Source: Paracoccus sp. DMF-8 (lineage in GTDB: Bacteria; Pseudomonadota; Alphaproteobacteria; Rhodobacterales; Rhodobacteraceae). From it: a stretch of DNA of 64,000 nucleotides. This document shows positions 50,645-60,401 of this stretch, piece after piece. The stretch covers positions 434,001 to 498,000 of the forward strand of contig NZ_JARJHL010000017.1 in assembly GCF_029309835.1 (NCBI RefSeq), read 5' to 3'. A program made the translations under genes and the position numbers. Numbering within the stretch: position 1 is the stretch's first letter; every line of letters begins with the position of its first letter. The notes under the pieces were generated by a model. The model made no database searches, was not told the origin of the DNA, and saw only the letters and a program-made list of their open reading frames with translations.

Positions 50645-51757
50645 ATGAACCTGAAGAACGTCCGAAACCTCGGGGTGAAGGAGCTGCGCGGGCTGTGGCG
50701 CGACTGGATCATGCTGGCGCTGATCGTCTATTCCTTCAGCCTGTCGGTCTGGACTTCGGCCAATTCCAGCCCGGAGACGCTGAGCAATGCCGCGATCTCG
50801 ATCGTCGACGAGGACCAGTCGCAGCTATCGTCGCGGATCGTCTCGGCCTTCTATCAGCCCTATTTCGTGCCGCCGAACCTGACTACCGCCGCCGAAATCG
50901 ACACCAGGATGGATGCGGGCCTGGATACTTTCGCGCTGAACATTCCACCGGATTTCCAGCGCGATGTGCTGGCGGGCAAGGCACCGGCGATCCAGCTGAA
51001 CATTGACGCGACACGGATGAGCCAGGCTTTCACCGGCGGCGGCTATGTCAGTCAGATCGTGTCCAGCGAGGTCTCGGAATTTGTCTCGGGGTATCGGGCG
51101 CAAAGCACGCTGCCCGTCGAACTGGCCCTTCGCGCCCGCTATAACCCCTCGCTTGATCCCGGCTGGTTCGGGGCCATCAACAGCGTTATCCAGTCGATCA
51201 CCATGCTGTCGCTGATCCTGACCGGATCAGCCCTGATCCGGGAAAAGGAACATGGCACGGTCGAACATCTTCTGGTGATGCCGGTCACGGCGACCGAGAT
51301 CATGCTGTCCAAGATCTGGTCGATGGGGCTGGTGGTTCTGCTTGGCTCGACCTTCTCGCTGACGGTGGTGGTTCAGGGGCTGATGAATGTGCCCGTCGCG
51401 GGATCGGTGCCGCTTTTTCTTGCCGGGGCGGTTCTGATGATGTTCGCCATGACCTCGATGGGGATATTCATGGCCACGGTCGCCGGCACAATGCCGCAGT
51501 TTGCGCTTCTGATGATGATGGTTCTCATCCCGCTGCAGATCCTGTCCGGCGGCATGACCCCGCGCGAGTCGATGCCGGAGTTCATCCAGACCATCATGCT
51601 GGCGGCACCGAATACCCACTTCATCATCCTGTCGCAGTCGATCCTGTTCCGGGGGGCCGGGCTGGAGGTGGTCTGGCCGCAGCTTCTTGCGCTGGCGGTG
51701 ATCGGGGCGGTGCTGTTCTGGCTGGCACTCCGGCAGTTCCGGGCCTTCCTGCGCTAG
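50645..51757 (+). CDS. ABC-2 type permease (YhhJ/YbhR-like)
   Basis: 370 residues. N-terminal TM 'DWIMLALIVYSFSLSVWTSA', a periplasmic domain (about 60-170), then five TMs with 'LTGSALIREKEHGTVEHLLV' (the ABC-2 coupling region) and 'ILSGGMTPRESMPEFIQTIM'. Partner of the fused ATPase. The stop codon TAG is made by TA of the target plus the first G of an IS5-family element; without the IS it would read TAA, so the protein is unchanged. Confidence 0.92.
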   Translation: MNLKNVRNLGVKELRGLWRDWIMLALIVYSFSLSVWTSANSSPETLSNAAISIVDEDQSQLSSRIVSAFYQPYFVPPNLTTAAEIDTRMDAGLDTFALNIPPDFQRDVLAGKAPAIQLNIDATRMSQAFTGGGYVSQIVSSEVSEFVSGYRAQSTLPVELALRARYNPSLDPGWFGAINSVIQSITMLSLILTGSALIREKEHGTVEHLLVMPVTATEIMLSKIWSMGLVVLLGSTFSLTVVVQGLMNVPVAGSVPLFLAGAVLMMFAMTSMGIFMATVAGTMPQFALLMMMVLIPLQILSGGMTPRESMPEFIQTIMLAAPNTHFIILSQSILFRGAGLEVVWPQLLALAVIGAVLFWLALRQFRAFLR

Positions 51758-52604
51758 GTTCTGTGGACATTTACCTGATCCACAGGACGATGGCGGCGAT
51801 GGTGACGACGGCGAGGTAGTTTCTGGCGGTTTTCTCGTATCGCGTTGCGACCCTTCGGAATTGCTTGAGCTTGGAAAAGCAGCATTCGATGAGGTGCCTC
51901 TGGGCGTAGAGATGCTTGTCGAGGGGATGTTTGCGCGCCCGGGACGGATTGTTCGGGATGACGGCGAGCGCCTTCTTGCGGGCGATGATTTCGCGCAGGC
52001 GGTCGCTGTCGTAGGCGGTATCCGCCATGACCACCCCGGCGGGCAGGTCGGCGATCAGTGCCTCGGCCTGGGGGGCGTCTCCCTGCTGCCCGCCGGTCAG
52101 GGTGAAGCGCACCGGGCAACCAAGGCCGCGCACCGCCAGGTGCAGCTTGGTGCTCAGCCCGCCGCGGGATCGGCCAAGGGCCTGATCTTCAGCCCCTTTT
52201 TTCCACCCGAAGCGTGCTGGTGGGCGCGGATGATGGTGCTATCCACGATCAGGTATTCGAAGTCGGGATCCTCCGACATCGCCGCGAAGATCCGCCACCA
52301 GACGCCCTTCCGGCTCCACCGGCTGAAGCGGCGGAACATGCTGTTCCACGACCCGAACACCTCAGGCAGGTCGCGCCATGGCGAACCTGTCCGCACGATC
52401 CATAGCACCGCCTCGACGAACATGCGATTGTCTCGCCCGCTGCTGCCGCGCGTCCGCTCGTCCCCGATGATATGTGCGGCAATCCGATCCCATTGCCCGT
52501 CCGAAAGCACCAGCCGATCCAAGATCCCCATGGCAAGCCTCCCCGCTATGGAAAACTTGAATCACGCCCAGAAACCTTTGGGAATCCCTAGAGTCCACAC
52601 AACC
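51757..52604. mobile_element. IS5-family insertion sequence 2
   Basis: 848 bp. Ends GGTTCTGTGGAC (51757) and the complement of GGTTGTGTGGAC (ending 52604). TA flanks both ends (51755-51756, 52605-52606). Carries one transposase gene pair on the minus strand. It sits exactly at the stop codon of the ABC permease and separates the exporter genes from the DUF3141 gene. Confidence 0.9.
51771..52531 (-). CDS. IS5-family transposase made by frameshifting (orfA-orfB)
   Basis: OrfA (52531-52154): 'SDGQWDRIAAHIIGDERTRG', 'VEAVLWIVRTGSPWRDLPEV', 'VDSTIIRAHQHASGGKKG'. OrfB (to 51771): 'VRFTLTGGQQGDAPQAEALI', 'VMADTAYDSDRLREIIARK', 'LIECCFSKLKQFRRVATRYE' with the DDE residues. The A-run followed by G-run (GGAAAAAAGGGG on the coding strand) at the orfA end is a typical slippery site for the programmed shift. 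Start ATG follows GGGGAGG. Appears intact. Confidence 0.92.
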
Positions 52605-52750
52605 TAAGGGGCGCGCCCAGATAACGAAAAGTTGCGCTGGGAGCAGGGGCGCATGGTTTGCCTTTCGCCGCCCGGCGTGCAGATAGACATATCGAACCCA
52701 TGGGACGGTTGGCGAACCCGCCGGCCTTCCGGCAATCGAAAGGTGGAAAC

Positions 52751-54934
52751 ATGGCTCAGCGTGACATGACATTTCCCGCGATGGCGCAGACTGCGGAATA
52801 CATGACAGATGCCTGGCAGCGTTCGGTGCTTTTCCTTGACGTGATGCGCGAACGTGCCGCCCAGTACGACGCCCATACCAAAGATCCGGCGCCCAATGTC
52901 CTGAGCTATGATGCCGAACTGGTCCTCGATGCCCGCAGTTTCGACCCGCCGGTGAACTATCTTCTCTATCGGATCGTCCCCCCTGAAGACGTAACCATCG
53001 ACCCCCTGAAACGTCCCTTCGTGATCGTCGATCCGCGCGCGGGTCAGGTTTCGGGCATCGGCGGCTTCAAGGCCGACAGCGAGGTGGGCGTCGCGCTGAA
53101 GGCGGGCCATCCGGTCTGGTTCATCGGCTTTCTGCCCGAACCGGTTCCCGGCCAGACCATCCTTGATGTCACCAATGCCCAGGCAACCTTTCTGGAAACG
53201 GTAGTCGCGCGCCACCCCGAGGCCGAGGGCAAGCCCTGCGTCATCGGCAATTGCCAGGCCGGTTGGGCGGTGATGATCCTTGCCGCCCTGCGGCCCGAGC
53301 TTTTCGGCCCGATCATCGTTCCCGGAACGCCTCTGTCCTACTGGGCGGGCGTGCATGGCAAGTATCCGATGCGCTATGCCGGCGGCCTCATGGGCGGAAC
53401 CTGGCTGACGGCACTGGCGGGCGATCTGGGGGGCGGCATCTTCGATGGCGCCGCGCTGGTCCAGAACTTCGAGGCGCAGGATCCGGCGAACACCTTCTGG
53501 ACCAAGCAATACAATCTCTGGTCGAAGATCGATACCGAGCCCGAGCGTTACCTTGGGTTCGAGAAGTGGTGGAATGCCCTGGTCACGCTGAATGCCGGGG
53601 AAATGCAGTGGATCGTGGACGAGCTTTTCGTCGGCAACCATCTTGCGGCCGGCGATATCCGAACTGCGGATGGCACTGCCATCGACCTGCGCGCGATCAA
53701 CTCGCCCATCGTCGTCTTCTGCTCGAAGGGCGACAACATCACTCCGCCGCAGCAGGCGTTGGACTGGATCCTTGACCTTTATGACAGCGAGGACGACATC
53801 CGCGCCTGGGGGCAAACCATTGTCTACACGGTGCACGACCATATCGGCCATCTGGGCATTTTCGTCTCGGGCCAGGTCGCACGCAAGGAACATGACGAGT
53901 TCGCCCACAACATCGACCTGATCGACGTGCTGCCCCCCGGTCTTTACGAGGCGGTGCTGACCCCGAAGGAGGCGGCCGGAGTCAATGCCGATCTGGTCAA
54001 GGGCGACTGGGTGATGCGTTGCGAGGCGCGCACGCTGGATGACATCCGCGCGCTTGGCGGCAACGACCTTGAGGACGAGCGCAAGTTCGAGACGGTGGCA
54101 CGGCTCTCCGAGATCAACCTGGCACTTTACCGCACCTTCGCCCAGCCCTTCGTGCAGGCCTTCACGACGCCATCCTTCGCCGAGGCGACGCGCAGGTTCC
54201 ACCCGCTGCGACTGTCCTACGAGATGTTCTGCGCCGGCAACCCCTGGATGCGGCAGGTCAAGGGACTGGCAGAAAGTGTGCGCGAAAAACGCGAACCTGC
54301 CAGCCCGGACAACCCCTGGCTCAACATGCAGGAGATGACATCAACCGCCATCGTTCAGGGTCTTGACGCGATGCGCGACGCGATCAACTGGACATCCGAG
54401 GCCAGTTTCCACGCCATTTATGGCAATAGGGCCTTGCAGGCGGCGCTAGGCGTCGACACATCCTCGACAGAGCGCCCGCGCAAGCCCGCACATACCGGGC
54501 TGCATGACGAACTGGTCAGGCGCCGCGACGAGGGGCTGCGCCGAAACATGACGGAGGGTGGTCCTGTCGCGGCAGTGGTGCGGGCGCTGATCTGGGTCGG
54601 CATGTCGGGCAGGGTCGTCGACGAACGCCAGTTCGCCGAGATCGCACGATTGCGCCGGACCCATCCCGAAAGCAGCGCTTTGACGCTGGCCGATTTCAAG
54701 CAGATGGTGCGTGAACAGCTTCAGATGCTGCTTCTCGACGAAGAGGCGGCGCTTGGGGCCATTCCCGGTCTCATGCCCGAATCCGGCGACCAGCGCCGCA
54801 TGGCGCTTGACACCATCCGCGAGGTGGTCGAGGCCAGCGGCGCGCTGGACCACAAGGCGCGGCAGCGGCTGAACCGGATCGCCAGCCTTCTTGGCATCGG
54901 ACCCGCAGCGATCGACAAACGCAAGGCATCCTGA
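52751..54934 (+). CDS. DUF3141 protein, PhaC-like alpha/beta hydrolase
   Basis: 727 residues from the ATG at 52751 (GGTGG upstream). The N-terminal two thirds fit an alpha/beta hydrolase related to PHA synthase: nucleophile elbow 'VIGNCQAGWAVMIL' (Cys or Ser position taken by Cys), Asp region 'VFCSKGDNITPPQQ', His in 'VHDHIGHLGIF'. The C-terminal part is DUF3141-specific. The gene commonly lies next to pta and ackA, where a role in storage-polymer or acyl-CoA metabolism is suspected but not shown to my knowledge. Confidence 0.88.
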   Translation: MAQRDMTFPAMAQTAEYMTDAWQRSVLFLDVMRERAAQYDAHTKDPAPNVLSYDAELVLDARSFDPPVNYLLYRIVPPEDVTIDPLKRPFVIVDPRAGQVSGIGGFKADSEVGVALKAGHPVWFIGFLPEPVPGQTILDVTNAQATFLETVVARHPEAEGKPCVIGNCQAGWAVMILAALRPELFGPIIVPGTPLSYWAGVHGKYPMRYAGGLMGGTWLTALAGDLGGGIFDGAALVQNFEAQDPANTFWTKQYNLWSKIDTEPERYLGFEKWWNALVTLNAGEMQWIVDELFVGNHLAAGDIRTADGTAIDLRAINSPIVVFCSKGDNITPPQQALDWILDLYDSEDDIRAWGQTIVYTVHDHIGHLGIFVSGQVARKEHDEFAHNIDLIDVLPPGLYEAVLTPKEAAGVNADLVKGDWVMRCEARTLDDIRALGGNDLEDERKFETVARLSEINLALYRTFAQPFVQAFTTPSFAEATRRFHPLRLSYEMFCAGNPWMRQVKGLAESVREKREPASPDNPWLNMQEMTSTAIVQGLDAMRDAINWTSEASFHAIYGNRALQAALGVDTSSTERPRKPAHTGLHDELVRRRDEGLRRNMTEGGPVAAVVRALIWVGMSGRVVDERQFAEIARLRRTHPESSALTLADFKQMVREQLQMLLLDEEAALGAIPGLMPESGDQRRMALDTIREVVEASGALDHKARQRLNRIASLLGIGPAAIDKRKAS

Positions 54935-54945
54935 ACGGACACCCC

Positions 54946-55878
54946 ATGGACGAGCTTCACGACAAGCACCAGCGCCTGATTGCCGCGGCCCGCGACGGCT
55001 CGCCCGCCTTGACCGTCGTCGCACATCCTTGCGACGAGACCTCGCTGCGCGGCGCGATGGAGGCGGCGGCGGCACATCTGATCGAGCCGGTTCTGGTGGG
55101 GCCGGAAGCCCGCATCCGCGCCATCGCCGCCGAACACGGCATCGACCTTGCCGGGCGGCAGATCGTCGATGCGCCGCACAGCCACGCCGCCGCCGCGCAG
55201 GCGGTGGCCCTGATCCGCGCCGGCAAGGGCGAGCTTTTGATGAAAGGCAGCCTGCACACCGATGAGCTGATGAAGGAAGTCACCGACGCAACCACCGGCC
55301 TGCGCACCGAACGCCGGATCAGCCATGTCTTCATCATGGATGTGCCGGGCCACCCCGAGACGCTGTTCATCACCGATGCAGCGATCAACATCTTTCCCGA
55401 TCTCGACAGCAAGCGCGACATCGTACAGAACGCCATCGACCTGTGGGCGGGCATCGGGCTTGGCACACCCAAGGTGGCGATCCTGTCGGCGGTCGAGACG
55501 GTGACGACGAAGATCCCCTCGACGATCGAGGCGGCTGCGCTGTGCAAGATGGCCGAGCGGGGACAGATCACCGGGGGCCTGCTGGATGGCCCGCTGGCCT
55601 TTGACAACGCCATCGATCCCGAAGCGGCGCGCATCAAGGGCATCGGCGGCCCGGTTGCCGGCCACGGCCAGATCCTTGTCGTTCCCGACCTCGAAGCCGG
55701 AAACATGCTGGCAAAGAACCTGATCTTCCTGTCCCGCGCCGATGCAGCCGGGATCGTGCTGGGCGCGCGCGTGCCGATCATCCTGACCTCGCGCGCCGAC
55801 AGCGTCCGCACCCGCATGGCCTCCTGCGCGGTGGCGGCGATCTATGCCAATGCGCTCCGCAGGAAGGCCGGCGTCTGA
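54946..55878 (+). CDS. pta: Phosphate acetyl/butyryltransferase
   Basis: 310 residues of the short PTA/PTB type. 'ELLMKGSLHTDELMKEVTD', 'RRISHVFIMDVPGHPETLFI', 'GLLDGPLAFDNAIDPEAA' and 'VPDLEAGNMLAKNLIFLSRA' are family hallmarks. It converts acetyl-CoA and phosphate to acetyl phosphate for the acetate kinase encoded next, whose start overlaps its stop. No N-terminal regulatory domain of the long Pta type. Confidence 0.93.
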   Translation: MDELHDKHQRLIAAARDGSPALTVVAHPCDETSLRGAMEAAAAHLIEPVLVGPEARIRAIAAEHGIDLAGRQIVDAPHSHAAAAQAVALIRAGKGELLMKGSLHTDELMKEVTDATTGLRTERRISHVFIMDVPGHPETLFITDAAINIFPDLDSKRDIVQNAIDLWAGIGLGTPKVAILSAVETVTTKIPSTIEAAALCKMAERGQITGGLLDGPLAFDNAIDPEAARIKGIGGPVAGHGQILVVPDLEAGNMLAKNLIFLSRADAAGIVLGARVPIILTSRADSVRTRMASCAVAAIYANALRRKAGV

Positions 55879-57059
55879 TGGACGTGATCCTGGTCGTCAA
55901 CGCGGGGTCGTCCAGCCTGAAGTTCCAGTCCTTCGGTCTTGTCGATGGTGGATTGCAGCGACGTGTGCGCGGCCAGGTCGACGGGATCGGAGTCAGGCCC
56001 CGGCTCAGGATCGTCGATGCGGCAGGCGTTGTGCTGATCGACCGCAGCCATGAGGCCGCCGAAATCCCCGACCTGCCAGCCGCAATTGGCGTCCTGCGGG
56101 ACTGGTTGAAGACCCGCAAGGGCATCACCCTGCGCGCCATCGGCCACCGGGTCGTGCATGGAGGGCCGGATTTCGACCGCGCCGTGCTGATCGACGAGGA
56201 TATCCTGAACCGGCTCTCCCGCTATCAGACTCTGGCGCCCCTGCATCAGCCGAACAATCTGGCGCCGATCCGCCTGGCCATGGCGATCGCGCCCGACGCC
56301 CCGCAGGTCGCCTGTTTCGACACGGCATTCCACCGCCACCATGCCGAACATGTCAACTGCTATGCCCTGCCGCGCGCCTTCTACGACGAAGGCATCCGCC
56401 GCTACGGCTTTCACGGCCTCAGCTACGAATACATCGCGCAGGCCCTGTCCGAAACCGCGCCCGAGATCGCCGAGGGCCGCGTCATCGTCGCCCATCTGGG
56501 CAGCGGCGCCTCGATGTGCGCCTTGCAGGGTGGTCGCAGCGTCGAGACGACGATGGGGTTCACCGCGCTTGACGGCCTGCCGATGGGCACCCGCCCCGGC
56601 CAGCTCGACCCCGGCGTGGTGCTGCATCTGATCGAGGAAAAAGGCATGACCCCGGCCGAGATCACCCGCCTCCTCTATCGCGAGGCGGGGCTGAAGGGCC
56701 TTTCGGGCATCTCCAGCGACATGCGCGACCTTCTGACCAGCCCCGACCCGCGCGCCGCCCTTGCCATCGAGCATTTCGCCTATCGCTGCGGCCTCCACGC
56801 CGGCCAGTTGGCCGCGGCCCTCGGCGGGCTGGACGCCTTCGTGTTCACCGCCGGAATTGGCGAACATTCGCCCGAGATCCGCGCCCGCATCGCCGCGCGC
56901 CTGGCCCGGCTTGGCGCCGAGATCGACCCCGCTGCCAATGCCGCTGGCGCAACCTGCATTTCCACCCCCGCGAGTCGCCTCCCGATCCTTGTCATCCCTA
57001 CCGACGAAGAACGGATGATCGCGCGCCACACCATTGCACTGACGAGCGGCACCACGTGA
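55878..57059 (+). CDS. ackA: Acetate kinase
   Basis: 393 residues. Acetokinase motifs: 'LVVNAGSSSLKFQSFGLVDG', 'IGHRVVHGGPDF', 'VACFDTAFHRHHAEHVNCYA', 'IVAHLGSGASMCALQGG', 'VFTAGIGEHSPEIRARIAAR'. Makes ATP and acetate from acetyl phosphate. Overlap with pta (TGATG) shows one operon for substrate-level phosphorylation, alongside the arginine deiminase ATP route. Confidence 0.95.
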   Translation: MDVILVVNAGSSSLKFQSFGLVDGGLQRRVRGQVDGIGVRPRLRIVDAAGVVLIDRSHEAAEIPDLPAAIGVLRDWLKTRKGITLRAIGHRVVHGGPDFDRAVLIDEDILNRLSRYQTLAPLHQPNNLAPIRLAMAIAPDAPQVACFDTAFHRHHAEHVNCYALPRAFYDEGIRRYGFHGLSYEYIAQALSETAPEIAEGRVIVAHLGSGASMCALQGGRSVETTMGFTALDGLPMGTRPGQLDPGVVLHLIEEKGMTPAEITRLLYREAGLKGLSGISSDMRDLLTSPDPRAALAIEHFAYRCGLHAGQLAAALGGLDAFVFTAGIGEHSPEIRARIAARLARLGAEIDPAANAAGATCISTPASRLPILVIPTDEERMIARHTIALTSGTT

Positions 57060-57590
57060 TTTCGGTGCCTGTGATCATGTAACTTCCGAACAGCTCTTCC
57101 CTGGGCTTGCGTGTTCCTGCAATGCTCCTAATTGCCCCTTCCCGTCCCGATTCCCAGCTCCGCCGATCTGCAATTTGTACTCCCAGATTGAGCTACCCCC
57201 CGAAAATCGGACAGTGGCGAAAGCTATGATCTGACATCTGCTGGCCTCCAAGGACGAGGAGACCAGGGAACGACGCACGGCGCATTCGATCCTCGCGCTC
57301 GAGGATTGTGCCGTCGCGACTTCCGGCGACTACCGTCACCGCGTCGAGGTACGAGGGCAGAGCCTCTCGCATACCATGTTCTCCAGGCAGGCGGGGACAC
57401 GGCGGCGCGCCTGCGCCTCGACGCGCTGTTTCGATGCGCGAGGCGGAGGGCATCCGACCCCGTGCAATCGGCGCCCTGTTCGGCGGCCCGATATCCGGCC
57501 TCGCGCACCGGTTCGGGGCGCGTCAGATCGCCGCCGTCGCTCTGCGTCGCCATCGCCGGCAACGTCTGGGCGACCGGCGACAGGGGCGCG
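57060..57590. other. Region after ackA with an apbE remnant only
   Basis: 531 bp without an intact gene. Apart from the apbE-like piece at 57265-57390 I see only shadow frames. A scrap-like junction region before the metal ATPase gene. Confidence 0.45.
57265..57390 (+). pseudogene. apbE: Remnant of FAD:protein FMN transferase (apbE)
   Basis: About 40 codons resemble the conserved core of ApbE: 'SILALEDCAVATSGDYRHRV' and then 'EVRGQSLSHTMFS' (family: ATSGDY...SHTIDP). No start, stop or flanking parts remain. A decayed gene piece, relevant only as evidence of past rearrangement. Confidence 0.5.
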
Positions 57591-59495
57591 TCAGCCCCGC
57601 GGCTTCGGCCGGCGGATCGGGTCGGACAGGAGCCTGAGCCCGTTCAGCACGACCAGCACCGTTCCGCCCTCGTGGCCGATCACCGCCAAGGGTAGCGGCA
57701 GGTCGAAGAACAGGCCGCCGATGACCAGCACCAGCATCGCGCCGATGGCGAAGACCAGATTCTGGCGGATGACGGCGGAAGCACGGCGCGATAGACGGTG
57801 CGCGTCGGCCAGCCGCTCCATGTCCTCGGACAGCAGCGCCACATCGGCCGCCTGAAGCGCGACCTCCGACCCGGCGGCACCCATGGCGATGCCGACATCG
57901 GCGCGGGCGAGCGCCGCCGCGTCGTTCACGCCGTCGCCGACGAAGGCAACCTTTCCGTCTCGGGTCAGCTCTGCAATCCGGCGCACCTTGTCCTCGGGCA
58001 GCATCCCGGCATGGATCTCGTCAGGCACAAGCCCCAGCTCGCCGCCGATCCGCAGCGCCACCGGGCGACGATCCCCGGTCATCATAACGATGCGGCGAAC
58101 CCCGCCGCGGCGCAGGGCGGCCAGGGCGGCGGCCGAACTCGGCCTCGCCTCGTCCGCGACGCAGACGGCGCCGAGGACCCTCTGGCCGCGCCCCAGATAG
58201 ACTACGGTCTGCGCCGTATCCGCCAGCACCTGCAACGCGGCATGGTCGATCCGGGCGCCCATCTCCTCGGCCAGATAGGGGTTGCCGGCCCAGAGGGGGC
58301 CGTCCTCGTCCCGTCCGAGGATGCCGAACCCGGGCCGTGCCGTTGCGTCCACGACCTTCGCCGCCGCAAGCCCGCGCGCCCCGGCCTCGCGGGCGATGGC
58401 GGCAGCGATATGGTGTTCCGACCCGGCCTCCAGCCCGGCCAGCAGCGACAGGAACCCGGCCTCGTCGCCGTCGAGCGCCACCACCCGCGTCACCGCCGCG
58501 CGGCCGGTGGTCAGCGTTCCGGTCTTGTCGAAGGCGAAGGTTTCGACACTCGCCAGGGTTTCCAGCGCCGCCCCGCCCTTGAAGAGCACGCCGCCGCGCG
58601 CCGCCGCCGACAGCGCCGACAGGATCGCGGCCGGGACCGAGATGACGATGGCGCAGGGGCTGGCCGCGACCAGCAGCGTTGCCGCCCGGTAGAGCGCCTG
58701 TTCCCAGTCGCGGCCCATCCACCAGAAGGCGGCGAAGGCGATCACCGCCCCGGCCATGACCGCGACCGTATAGCGCTGCCCGAACCATTCGCTGAACCGC
58801 TCGGAGGGGGCGCGGGCGGCCTGCGCCTCGGTCACCAGCCGGATCATGCGGGCGATGGTGCTGTCGCCGACCGTGTTCGTGACGGTCATGTCCATCACGC
58901 CGTCGAGATTGACCGTAGCCTCGAAGACCTGTGCGCCCGCCTCCTTCGATACGGGCATGGATTCGCCGGTGATGTTGGCCTCGTCGATGCCGCCGCGCCC
59001 GGTGAGAACCACGCCGTCGCTCGGCACCCGTGCGCCGGGCCGCAGCACCACCACGTCGCCGACGGCCAGTTCCCCGGCGGCGACTTCCTCGACCGCGCCG
59101 CCCGCGGTTCTGCGCAGCGCCGTCTCGGGGCGCAGCGCCATCAACGCCTCGATGGCCCGCCGCGCCCGGCCGAGTGCCCGCTCCTCAAGCGTGGTGGAGA
59201 TGCTGAACAGCGTCAGCAGCACCGCGCCCTCGAACGGTGCGCCGACCACCGCCGCAGCGATGGCGGCGGCGATCATCAAGAGGTCGATGTCGAGAACATG
59301 CTCGCGCCACAGTTCCGAAACCGCGCGCCAGGCGGTCGGAAACCCGCCCGCCAGATAGACCAGCGCCAGCCCCGGAGCCAGCAAGGCGCCAAGAATCTCG
59401 TGCGCCGGCCACCGTCCGGCCACGGCCATCGCCATGCCGAGTACTGTGGCGAGCGAGAGGACCAGCGACAGGTCAACGGGCAGGGATCGCTTCAT
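57591..59495 (-). CDS. P1B-4-type metal-exporting ATPase
   Basis: 634 residues from the ATG at 59495 (AGGAGC upstream). No N-terminal metal-binding domain. Actuator 'ITGESMPVSKEAGA', TM6 'ASPCAIVISVPAAIL' with SPC in place of CPC (about residue 278), 'FAFDKTGTLTTGRAAVT' (Asp near 321), 'FVGDGVNDAAALARADVGIA' and TM8 'VIGHEGGTVLVVLNGLRLL'. SPC plus HEGGT is the P1B-4 signature, linked to Co2+/Fe2+ or Zn2+ export. Stands alone next to prophage remnants. Confidence 0.92.
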   Translation of the reverse strand: MKRSLPVDLSLVLSLATVLGMAMAVAGRWPAHEILGALLAPGLALVYLAGGFPTAWRAVSELWREHVLDIDLLMIAAAIAAAVVGAPFEGAVLLTLFSISTTLEERALGRARRAIEALMALRPETALRRTAGGAVEEVAAGELAVGDVVVLRPGARVPSDGVVLTGRGGIDEANITGESMPVSKEAGAQVFEATVNLDGVMDMTVTNTVGDSTIARMIRLVTEAQAARAPSERFSEWFGQRYTVAVMAGAVIAFAAFWWMGRDWEQALYRAATLLVAASPCAIVISVPAAILSALSAAARGGVLFKGGAALETLASVETFAFDKTGTLTTGRAAVTRVVALDGDEAGFLSLLAGLEAGSEHHIAAAIAREAGARGLAAAKVVDATARPGFGILGRDEDGPLWAGNPYLAEEMGARIDHAALQVLADTAQTVVYLGRGQRVLGAVCVADEARPSSAAALAALRRGGVRRIVMMTGDRRPVALRIGGELGLVPDEIHAGMLPEDKVRRIAELTRDGKVAFVGDGVNDAAALARADVGIAMGAAGSEVALQAADVALLSEDMERLADAHRLSRRASAVIRQNLVFAIGAMLVLVIGGLFFDLPLPLAVIGHEGGTVLVVLNGLRLLSDPIRRPKPRG

Positions 59496-59601
59496 GTCAG
59501 GCTCCTGGCTGGCACAAGTGCTGGCTGGGTTCGAGAATCGTTCATGTGGGCTTCTTGCCCCGCGATGCAAGCGCCGCGATGGCGGTCCAGATGCAGGTGC
59601 G

Positions 59602-59972
59602 CACGGACGCTATCCTGCCGGCCCGCCGCCGACGATCGTCCACCGTGTCGAGAAGGAGCTGACTCTGATCCGCGAGGTGGACTAGGCGCCCTATTTCCAG
59701 ACCGTACATGACATCGTGCAGTTTGCAAGATCGAAGGGCATCCTCTGTCAGGGCCGCGGCTCGGCGGCGAATTCCGTGGTCTGCTATCTTCTGGGCATCA
59801 CCGAGGTCCCGCCCGAGAGCATCGCCCTGATCTTTGAGCGGTTCATCAGTAAGGAACGCGGCGAGCCGCCGGATATCGACGTCGATTTCGAACATGAGCG
59901 CCGGGAAGAGGTGATCCAGTGGAACTATGACCGCTATGGCCGCGAGCGCGCCGGACTGACGGCAACCGTGAT
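59602..59972 (+). pseudogene. dnaE2: dnaE2 fragment (error-prone polymerase III alpha) with an in-frame stop
   Basis: Matches the palm region of DnaE2: 'RYPAGPPPTIVHRVEKEL', then TAG at 59683 where the family has Tyr, then 'APYFQTVHDIVQFARSKGIL', 'CQGRGSAANSVVCYLLGI' and 'GEPPDIDVDFEHERREEVIQ' (with the catalytic PDIDVDF). Neither the front nor the rest of the gene is present. At about 59972 it runs in frame into a prophage muramidase tail. Confidence 0.8.
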
Positions 59973-60147
59973 CCAGGCTGCCGGCGTCGAGGTCGCGCGG
60001 GAGGTGCTGGCCGAGGCGCAGGGGGCCATCCTGCCGCTGGTGCCTTACCTCGACACCCTGCGCTGGCTGCTGATCGTCGTGGCGCTCGCCGGCATCGCCG
60101 TCACCATCCATGCCCGCATCGACGACTGGAAGCGGGGGCGGCGATGA
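59973..60147 (+). pseudogene. 3' end of a holin-associated muramidase gene fused to the dnaE2 piece
   Basis: 'EVLAEAQGAILPLVPYLDTL' followed by a TM 'WLLIVVALAGIAVTIHARID' and 'DWKRGRR' is the tail of rhodobacterial phage endolysins with a C-terminal TM anchor. The upstream part is replaced by dnaE2. Its stop overlaps the spanin gene start, as in the phage lysis cassette. Confidence 0.55.
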
Positions 60148-60401
60148 TCGCCGGGCTGGGTGCCGCACTGGCCGGATCGGCAGGAGCGCGCAGGGCGGCG
60201 GGGTTCATCCTCGCGGCCGCTGCAATCCTGCTCTTCCTGCTGAACCTTCGCCGCGCAGGCGAGCGCGCAGGCCGCGCCGCTGAACGCCCTGAAACTCGGG
60301 AGAGAAGTGATGCCGTCAATCGTCGGATGCTGGAAGCCGCCGCCCGCCGTCCCGCTGATCGTGATGCTCTGGCTGACCGGTTGCGCGGCGGGCGGTTCTG
60401 A
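60144..60401 (+). CDS. Rz-like inner-membrane spanin (prophage remnant)
   Basis: 85 residues: TM 'GFILAAAAILLFLLNLR' near residues 22-38, then an Arg/Ala/Glu-rich predicted coiled coil. This is the layout of phage i-spanins. ATG overlaps the preceding stop by 4 bp. Part of a truncated lysis cassette. Confidence 0.6.
   Translation: MIAGLGAALAGSAGARRAAGFILAAAAILLFLLNLRRAGERAGRAAERPETRERSDAVNRRMLEAAARRPADRDALADRLRGGRF

Noticed and set aside
47830..50712. Minus-strand open frame of about 960 codons opposite the ABC exporter gene
   Set aside because: Shadow; Walker and signature motifs are in the plus frame. The same holds for long antisense frames at 44590-46470 and 57798-59711.
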